Shown: in pieces, positions 1 through 4,363 of the stretch
How the letters are laid out: each line of letters begins with the position of its first letter
How positions within the stretch are numbered: position 1 is the stretch's first letter
Program-made: the position numbers and the translations under genes
From: Chloroflexota bacterium
GTDB lineage: Bacteria; Chloroflexota; Anaerolineae; Anaerolineales; Anaerolineaceae
Length of the DNA stretch: 5,519 nucleotides
Assembly (NCBI GenBank): GCA_011053085.1
Contig: DSBE01000129.1
Location: forward strand, 1 to 5,519
Reading direction: 5' to 3'
The notes under the pieces: model-generated
What the model was told of the DNA's origin: nothing
What the model saw: the letters and a program-made list of their open reading frames with translations, nothing else
Database searches by the model: none

Positions 1-170
1 CTCCACTCGTTTCACTCGGTCGGGAAGACAAACATGTTCATGTAATTCCAAACTCGGCGGACAGCATCCGTGGTTCTGTCTTTTCGACCGACCGCAAGGA
101 GCGGAGAAATCGAAAAGCTTGGTCATGCTCATATCCCTCACGGACTGAGCGTGCCTGGCAGTTTCGATCC
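1..170. repeat. Repeat copy 1 (170 bp, possibly preceded by more copies outside the window)
   Basis: This copy matches copy 3 base for base except for two extra bases near 115-116 (GAAAAGCTTGG against GAAACTTGG). The extra bases create an AAGCTT site at the junction between the two predicted hairpins. The unit boundary used here is arbitrary because the array is cut by the window edge. Confidence 0.88.
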
Positions 171-338
171 CTCCACTCGTTTCACTCGGTCGGGAAGACA
201 AACATGTTCACGTCATTCCAAACTCGGCAGACAGCGTCCGCGGTTCTGTCCTTTCGACCGACCACAGAGAGCGGAGAAATCGAAACTTGGTCATGCTCAT
301 ATCCCTCGCGGATTGAGCGTGCCTGGCAGTTTCGATCC
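171..338. repeat. Repeat copy 2 (168 bp, the divergent copy)
   Basis: This copy differs from copy 3 at 11 positions. Five lie in the predicted 52-nt loop of the first hairpin, two in the loop of the second hairpin, three in the poorly paired middle of the right arm, and one in the inner stem, where a T-to-C change breaks an A-T pair. The left arm is unchanged. Most changes therefore spare the predicted stems, but I see no compensatory double change. Confidence 0.88.
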
Positions 339-506
339 CTCCACTCGTTTCACTCGGTCGGGAAGACAAACATGTTCATGTAATTCCAAACTCGGCGGAC
401 AGCATCCGTGGTTCTGTCTTTTCGACCGACCGCAAGGAGCGGAGAAATCGAAACTTGGTCATGCTCATATCCCTCACGGACTGAGCGTGCCTGGCAGTTT
501 CGATCC
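339..506. repeat. Repeat copy 3 (168 bp)
   Basis: This is the reference copy for the structure. The left arm starts just upstream, at 330, and the right arm is 418-453. An 8-bp palindrome AACATGTT (369-376) sits in the large loop. The second stem pairs 457-467 with 482-492 around a 14-nt loop, using two G-T wobbles and with one mismatch. It is identical to copy 1 apart from the 2-bp indel. Confidence 0.88.
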
Positions 507-530
507 CTCCGCTGTTGGCGGGAAGACAAA
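507..530. repeat. Degenerate, truncated fourth repeat copy at the array edge
   Basis: CTCC (507-510) and GGGAAGACAAA (520-530) match the start of a unit, but the part between them is shortened and changed to GCTGTTGGC. Similarity stops at about 530. This marks the lpdA-proximal end of the array. Confidence 0.7.
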
Positions 531-533
531 GAC

Positions 534-559
534 ACGGAGTTTACAAACATAAACTCCGT
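534..559 (-). terminator. Candidate terminator hairpin downstream of lpdA
   Basis: ACGGAGTTTA (534-543) and TAAACTCCGT (550-559) form a perfect 10-bp stem with a 6-nt loop. It lies about 50 nt past the lpdA stop. Read on the minus strand, the stem is followed by GTCTTTGTCTTCCC, which is pyrimidine-rich but not a clean T run. An intrinsic terminator or an mRNA 3'-end stabiliser for lpdA is likely. The stem is AT-rich in its inner half, so termination efficiency is uncertain. Confidence 0.5.
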
Positions 560-607
560 ATCAAATTACACTGTCGAACTACCCTTTTTTCCGGGTGGAA
601 CCGGCAA

Positions 608-2014
608 TTAGCCGTGAATACCGTGCCCCAGCGCATCATGCGCCGCTTCCATCACCGCCTCGCTCAGCGTCGGGTGGGCGTGAACGGAGTTGGCAAGTTC
701 CTCAATTGTCAACTCGGTCGCATTGGCCAGCACCAGCTCAGGCAGCAATTCGGAGACATCTGGCCCGATCATGGCGGCGCCCAGGATCTCACCCAGTTGT
801 TCATCCACAATCACTTTGACAAAGCCAACGCCTTCACCCAACCCTAAGGCCTTGCCATTCGCCATGAAGTTGAAGCGCCCGACCTTGAGATCGTAGCCGG
901 CTTCCTGCGCTTCCTTCTCGTTCATGCCAAAGGATGCCACCTGTGGATGACAGTAGGTTGCGCGCGGGATATTGCGGAAGTTGATCGGCCGCACAGGCTT
1001 GCCGGCAATCGCATCCGCTGCCAGAATGCCCATCGCGCTGGCGGCATGCGCCAACATCAGTTTGCCGGTCACATCGCCGATGGCATAAATGTGATCGACA
1101 CTGGTTTGCATATGGTCGTTAACGGCGATAAAGCCGCGTTCATTTAATTCTACGCCCGCCTGTTCCAGCCCGACACCTTCGGTGTTGGGGCGGAAACCGA
1201 TCGCCACCAGCGCTTGCTCAGCCTCCAGCACTTCCTGCCCTTCGTCAGTGCTGATTGTGACCGCCACACCGCTGTCAGTTTTCTCGATCTTCTCCACCTT
1301 ATGACCGGCTTTGACGGTGATGCCCGACCGTTTAAATTGTTTGCTCAATTCAGCCGACACCTCTTCATCCTCGGTCGGCAGGATCGTTGGCAGCATCTCA
1401 ACAATGGTCACCTCACTGCCATAACTGTGCCACACCGTGGCAAATTCGCAGCCGATCGCCCCACCGCCAATGATGATGGCAGAAGCTGGCCGTTTCTCTG
1501 AAAGGATCGCTTCGGTATAGGTGACCACTTTCTCGCCATCCACCCCCATCCACGGCAGCACCAGCGAATGCGCTCCGGTAGCAATGATAAAATGTTTGCC
1601 CTCCAGCAGATGTTCTTCGCCCTCGTCATCAACTACCTTGAGGGTGTGCGACGATTGGAAGGAGCCGCTGCCCATGAATACGTCGATCTTGTTCTTTTTC
1701 ATCAGGAAATTGACGCCCTTCACCAACCGGTCAGACACCTTGCGGCTGCGCTTGACGGCAGCGGCGTAATCCAGGTGTAAACCTTGATACTCGATGCCAA
1801 ATTCTTTGGCATGGTTGCTCAATGTGTCAGCCAGCGCGGCATTTTTCAACAATGCTTTCGAAGGAATACAGCCGACATTCAAGCAAACCCCGCCCAGCCA
1901 TTGTTTTTCTACAATAGCGGTCTTCAAACCATGCTGCGAGGCACGGATGGCACTCACATAACCGCCGGGACCGGCGCCAATCACAATCAGATCATACTGT
2001 TCCATCTCAGTCAT
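608..2014 (-). CDS. lpdA: Dihydrolipoyl dehydrogenase (E3 component of 2-oxoacid dehydrogenase complexes)
   Basis: This cytoplasmic FAD flavoenzyme reoxidises the dihydrolipoyl group of E2 or glycine-cleavage H protein and passes electrons to NAD+. At 468 residues it is full length. Visible motifs, numbered from the start chosen here, are: FAD dinucleotide fold GAGPGG (13-18); redox disulfide GGVCLNVGC with Cys44 and Cys49; ATG motif (145-147); NAD-binding GGGAIGCE (183-190); second FAD motif AIGDVTGKLMLAHAA; and C-terminal HAHPTLSE, whose His447 and Glu452 match the catalytic dyad of the family. An in-frame ATG at 2032 adds six residues (MCKKGR) but has no ribosome site and lies upstream of the predicted transcription start. 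The ATG at 2014 has AAAGGG just before it, though the spacing is short. The ATG at 2005 (MEQYDL) is also possible. No E1, E2 or lipoylation gene is adjacent, so the complex it serves cannot be told. It is transcribed divergently from the response regulator. Confidence 0.96.
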   Translation of the reverse strand: MTEMEQYDLIVIGAGPGGYVSAIRASQHGLKTAIVEKQWLGGVCLNVGCIPSKALLKNAALADTLSNHAKEFGIEYQGLHLDYAAAVKRSRKVSDRLVKGVNFLMKKNKIDVFMGSGSFQSSHTLKVVDDEGEEHLLEGKHFIIATGAHSLVLPWMGVDGEKVVTYTEAILSEKRPASAIIIGGGAIGCEFATVWHSYGSEVTIVEMLPTILPTEDEEVSAELSKQFKRSGITVKAGHKVEKIEKTDSGVAVTISTDEGQEVLEAEQALVAIGFRPNTEGVGLEQAGVELNERGFIAVNDHMQTSVDHIYAIGDVTGKLMLAHAASAMGILAADAIAGKPVRPINFRNIPRATYCHPQVASFGMNEKEAQEAGYDLKVGRFNFMANGKALGLGEGVGFVKVIVDEQLGEILGAAMIGPDVSELLPELVLANATELTIEELANSVHAHPTLSEAVMEAAHDALGHGIHG

Positions 2015-2034
2015 TCGCCCTTTCTTGCACATTA

Positions 2035-2063
2035 TTAATATTCAGACATTACAATCATAACAA
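2035..2063 (-). promoter_or_regulatory. Candidate sigma-70-type promoter for lpdA
   Basis: On the minus strand, TTGTTA (2063-2058) is followed by a 17-bp spacer and TATTAA (2040-2035); each hexamer matches the consensus at four of six positions. Transcription would start near 2028, downstream of the ATG at 2032. That favours translation from the ATG at 2014. The region is AT-rich, so chance matches are possible. Confidence 0.35.
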
Positions 2064-2084
2064 AATTCATACAATTTATGTTAG

Positions 2085-2090
2085 TATAAT
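2085..2090 (+). promoter_or_regulatory. Candidate -10 element (TATAAT) for the two-component operon
   Basis: This is a perfect TATAAT in the divergent intergenic region, giving a leader of roughly 145 nt before the response regulator. No good -35 hexamer lies 16-18 bp upstream (the position reads AAAATT). It may be weak, activator-dependent, or a chance match in AT-rich DNA. Confidence 0.3.
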
Positions 2091-2135
2091 GATACTTATT
2101 AATATACATGAGAAGCGACTTACCATTCCTACAGC

Positions 2136-2149
2136 CAGCACTTGTGCTG
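2136..2149. promoter_or_regulatory. Interrupted palindrome CAGCACTTGTGCTG, possible operator
   Basis: Perfect 6-bp half sites, CAGCAC and GTGCTG, flank a TT centre. A run of seven A follows directly (2150-2156). The 2-nt centre is too small for a good RNA hairpin loop, and on the plus strand the run is A rather than T. A dimeric protein-binding site is therefore more likely than a terminator. The cognate protein is unknown. Confidence 0.35.
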
Positions 2150-2154
2150 AAAAA

Positions 2155-2186
2155 AAGTCACAATAAGTCACTCACAATTGTAGCAT
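2155..2186 (+). promoter_or_regulatory. Candidate OmpR/PhoB-type direct-repeat operator with a downstream -10-like hexamer
   Basis: AAGTCAC occurs at 2155-2161 and again at 2165-2171, exactly 10 bp start to start. OmpR/PhoB-family regulators typically bind tandem half sites one helical turn apart. TAGCAT (2181-2186, four of six matches to TATAAT) follows 9 bp after the second half site. This is the layout of a promoter where a bound regulator replaces the -35 box. It lies 58 bp upstream of the response regulator gene, so autoregulation is a reasonable inference. Confidence 0.35.
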
Positions 2187-2231
2187 ATCAAGGATCACCT
2201 TCGGAACAGGGAAGGCTGCAAACGTAGTTAT

Positions 2232-2236
2232 GGAGG
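2232..2236 (+). promoter_or_regulatory. Strong Shine-Dalgarno site (GGAGG) of the response regulator
   Basis: GGAGG is separated by seven bases from the ATG at 2244. This fixes the start codon and contrasts with the histidine kinase downstream, which has no such site. Confidence 0.85.
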
Positions 2237-2243
2237 CTGTAAA

Positions 2244-2921
2244 ATGAAAGAAAGAATTTTAATCATTGAAGACGACAAAGCCATTGTGCGTGTATTGGAG
2301 CGCTCATTGGTTTACGAAGGCTATGAAGTCGATCTTGCCTACAACGGCGAACAGGGTCTTGAACTGGCACACAGCAAAAACCCATCCCTGATCGTGCTTG
2401 ACCTGATGCTGCCGGGTATGGATGGCCTCGAAGTGACCGAAAAAATCCGTGAAGATTCTGCGGTGCCCATCCTGATGCTCACTGCGCGCGGCGGACTTGA
2501 TGACCGTGTGGAAGGCCTCGACAGCGGCGCCGATGATTACATGGTCAAACCCTTCGAGTTGGATGAACTGCTGGCACGCATTCGTTCCCTGCTGCGCCGC
2601 TCACAATCAGAACGCAGCACCGTGTTGAAGTTCGGTGACCTGACCCTCGATACCACCACCCGCCGAGCCGAACGTGCCGGTCGCGAGATCAACCTGACCA
2701 CCAAAGAATATGAACTGCTGGAGCTTTTCATGCGCAACCCACGCCAGATCCTATCACGTGGGATGATCTTTGACCGTGTGTGGGGCTATGACTTTGGCGG
2801 TGAAAGCAATGTGTTGGACGTATATATCCGCTATCTGCGCCAAAAACTGGAAGACAAAGGGGAAAGCCGTCTGATCCACACCATCCGCGGCACCGGGTAC
2901 GTATTTCGCGAAAATCCCTGA
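2244..2921 (+). CDS. OmpR/PhoB-family response regulator (receiver plus winged-helix DNA-binding domain)
   Basis: This is a 225-residue cytoplasmic transcription factor activated by phosphorylation. The receiver domain (about 3-116) has the acidic pair Asp10/Asp11, phospho-acceptor Asp53 in VLDLMLPGMDG, the switch Thr80 in MLTAR, and Lys102 in VKPF. All catalytic positions are present. The C-terminal winged helix (about 128-222) shows the usual family pattern: LTTKEYELLELF, the recognition-helix region NVLDVYIRYLRQKLE, and the C-terminal hairpin IHTIRGTGYVF. Length is typical. The ATG at 2244 is supported by GGAGG seven bases upstream. It is followed 32 bp later by a histidine kinase on the same strand, so the two are very likely partners. 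The sequence alone does not tell which named system it corresponds to (PhoB, MtrA, CutR and others share these features), so no symbol is given. Confidence 0.96.
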   Translation: MKERILIIEDDKAIVRVLERSLVYEGYEVDLAYNGEQGLELAHSKNPSLIVLDLMLPGMDGLEVTEKIREDSAVPILMLTARGGLDDRVEGLDSGADDYMVKPFELDELLARIRSLLRRSQSERSTVLKFGDLTLDTTTRRAERAGREINLTTKEYELLELFMRNPRQILSRGMIFDRVWGYDFGGESNVLDVYIRYLRQKLEDKGESRLIHTIRGTGYVFRENP

Positions 2922-2941
2922 TATGTCTTCCCCTTTAACTA

Positions 2942-2947
2942 TATAAT
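2942..2947 (+). promoter_or_regulatory. Candidate -10 element for a leaderless histidine kinase transcript
   Basis: A perfect TATAAT ends 6 bases before the kinase ATG at 2954, so transcription would begin at or next to the start codon. This is the placement seen for leaderless genes. No convincing -35 is present (TGATAT at 17-bp spacing). The hexamer also lies inside a small dyad ACTAT-ATA-ATAGT (2938-2950). Confidence 0.4.
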
Positions 2948-2953
2948 AGTAGC

Positions 2954-4342
2954 ATGTCAATCCGCTACCGCCTCGCTGCTACCTTCACCCTGCTGGGAAT
3001 TATCTTTCTGGCGGTGTTTGGCGGTGTGATGTACTTCCTCTATTCCAACATCATCTTCGCCCAACTGGACGAATTGCTGATGTTAGAGACCATTCACCTC
3101 AGCGGTTATGTCTATGAGGACAAGATGGGGTATCTCAAGATACAACCTCTGCCCAGCGACATACACCGCCAGACCAAAGACAAACTCATCATCCAGGTTT
3201 GGAATAAGGACAACCGCCTGATCTACCAGAACCAGATGGTCATTGGTTTACAGCCGCTTGCTCCTGATGGGTTGAACGCGCAAGACACTCTATTTTCCAC
3301 CACCTACAACGGCCGCTTCCGCGTGCTCAGCCGCCCCATCTATAACGACGAATCCCATAACGGCACTTTGCAGATCGGCTATGACCTCACCGTGTTTTCA
3401 CTGACCGAAAACTCTCTCATCAGAGAGATGGTGCTGTTCACCATCTTCGCGGTGTTAATCGCCTCATCGCTCATTTATCTGGTGGTTAGCCGCGAGATCC
3501 GCCGTATCATCAACATCACCGATACCGTCAAACGCATCAACGACGCCGATGACCCCTCGCTGCGCATCGAAGATACCGGGCCCCGAGGGGATGAGATCGG
3601 CGAATTGGCGATTGCCTTCAACCACACCATGTCACGCCTCGAAAACATCCTGATCTCGCAGCGCCGCTTCCTGGCTGATGTCAGTCACGAACTGCGCACC
3701 CCCATGACCATCATCAAAGGCAATGTAGACCTGATGCGCCGCTTTGGTGAATTTGACGAAGAAAGCCTGAATACCATCGATACCCAGACCGACCGCCTGA
3801 CCCGCATGGTCACCAGCCTGTTGCTGCTGGAACAGGTCGAAACCGGGCGCGTCGAGATCAAAAAGACCCCTGTCAACATGGCAGACCTGCTGCTGGAAGT
3901 CTATCAGGAACTGGTGTTGATCTCTGAATACCGTGACCAGCGCATGCAAATCGAGGAAATCGATCTCGTGGTTGTGGCAGGCAACCGCGACCAACTCAAA
4001 CAAGTGCTGCTGAACCTGATCAGCAACGCCATTAACTATACCCCCGATGGCGGTGATATTTACCTGGCGCTGAGGAAAGATGAATCTTCCGTCATCATCA
4101 CCATCAAAGACAGCGGCCCCGGCATCCCCGAAGAAGACCTGCCTTACCTGTTCGAACGTTTCTATCGCGGAGAAAAATCACGCGCGCGCCAGGCATCGCA
4201 AATCTCCGGCTTTGGGCTGGGCCTTTCCATCGCTTATTGGATTGTGCGCAATCATAACGGCACGATCAAGGTCAATACTGCACCGGGCAAAGGCACCGAA
4301 TTCATCGTGAGGCTGCCGCTGACCGGCGCCGGCATCATGTAA
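2954..4342 (+). CDS. Membrane-bound sensor histidine kinase (HAMP, HisKA, HATPase_c)
   Basis: This 462-residue kinase should autophosphorylate on a histidine and pass the phosphate to the regulator encoded just upstream. Domains in order: a short basic start (MSIRYR); TM1 about 8-30; an extracytoplasmic sensor of about 125 residues without a motif I recognise; TM2 about 160-178; HAMP about 179-235 ending in the typical DEIGELAIAFN; HisKA with the H box FLADVSHELRTP, phospho-acceptor His245; N box with Asn358 in LISNAINYTPDGG; G1 box DSGPGIP starting at Asp386; F box LFERFYR; and G2 box GFGLGLS (419-425). All catalytic boxes are intact. The start is supported by the family-typical N-terminus directly before TM1. 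No Shine-Dalgarno site precedes it, and a TATAAT sits 6 bp upstream. The gap to the regulator gene is 32 bp. The stimulus is unknown. Confidence 0.96.
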   Translation: MSIRYRLAATFTLLGIIFLAVFGGVMYFLYSNIIFAQLDELLMLETIHLSGYVYEDKMGYLKIQPLPSDIHRQTKDKLIIQVWNKDNRLIYQNQMVIGLQPLAPDGLNAQDTLFSTTYNGRFRVLSRPIYNDESHNGTLQIGYDLTVFSLTENSLIREMVLFTIFAVLIASSLIYLVVSREIRRIINITDTVKRINDADDPSLRIEDTGPRGDEIGELAIAFNHTMSRLENILISQRRFLADVSHELRTPMTIIKGNVDLMRRFGEFDEESLNTIDTQTDRLTRMVTSLLLLEQVETGRVEIKKTPVNMADLLLEVYQELVLISEYRDQRMQIEEIDLVVVAGNRDQLKQVLLNLISNAINYTPDGGDIYLALRKDESSVIITIKDSGPGIPEEDLPYLFERFYRGEKSRARQASQISGFGLGLSIAYWIVRNHNGTIKVNTAPGKGTEFIVRLPLTGAGIM

Positions 4343-4363
4343 CCTGTCAGGAATTTGCCGGCG
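4327..4363. other. Inverted repeat spanning two convergent stop codons
   Basis: CGCCGGCA (4327-4334) and TGCCGGCG (4356-4363) form an 8-bp GC-rich stem with a 21-nt loop. The loop contains the stop codons of both the kinase (4340-4342) and the GAF-GGDEF gene (4347-4349). No T run follows on either strand, so this is not a standard intrinsic terminator. It may still stabilise both mRNA 3' ends or pause polymerase, or it may be coincidence in coding DNA. Confidence 0.35.

Larger units (their letters stand above)
1..530. repeat. Tandem array of a 168-170 bp structured non-coding repeat (three copies plus a degenerate fragment)
   Basis: Three head-to-tail copies begin with CTCCACTCGTTTCACTCGG at 1, 171 and 339, and a short decayed fourth follows at 507. 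Copies 1 and 3 are identical except for two extra bases in copy 1; copy 2 differs from copy 3 at 11 of 168 positions. Each copy can form two stem-loops. The first is a long imperfect one whose 36-nt arms (330-365 and 418-453 in copy 3) carry TTTCGAT...CTCC and GGAG..ATCGAAA at the outside and TCGGTCG with CGACCGA at the inside. The second is shorter (about 457-467 with 482-492). The array meets the left edge, so its true copy number is unknown. I do not recognise the family. The open frames through it are low-complexity by-products of the repeat: the 2-bp indel shifts frame, no ribosome site precedes them, and no domain is recognisable. Confidence 0.9.

Noticed and set aside
1..530. CRISPR array
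   Set aside because: There are no short repeats separated by unique spacers. The whole 168-bp unit is repeated, and no cas gene is present.
1..530. Insertion sequence or transposase remnant
   Set aside because: The inverted arms resemble a miniature element, but no transposase fragment, target-site duplication or defined terminus is visible.
70..552. A 160-codon open frame across the repeat array, with a repeated GLSVPGSFDP peptide
   Set aside because: The internal peptide repetition is just the 168-bp (56-codon) DNA period. The 2-bp indel in copy 1 shifts the frame between copies, there is no ribosome site, and no domain is recognisable. It is best read as a by-product of non-coding repeats.
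2015..2032. lpdA start at the ATG at 2032
   Set aside because: It has no ribosome site and adds MCKKGR ahead of the usual family N-terminus. The best candidate promoter would start transcription downstream of it. It is not excluded, only less likely than 2014 or 2005.
2136..2156. Rho-independent terminator at the CAGCAC palindrome
   Set aside because: On the plus strand the tail is A rather than T, and the 2-nt loop is too small. On the minus strand the T run would precede the stem instead of following it.
2191..2199. GGATCACCT, matching part of the 3' end of 16S rRNA
   Set aside because: Only nine bases match, and neither the flanking anti-Shine-Dalgarno CCTCC nor the upstream helix 45 sequence is present. 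It is a chance match in the leader.
3632..4003. A 123-codon open frame on the minus strand inside the kinase gene
   Set aside because: It lies wholly antisense to the HisKA/HATPase coding region, which has all its catalytic boxes. It is a shadow frame with no independent support.
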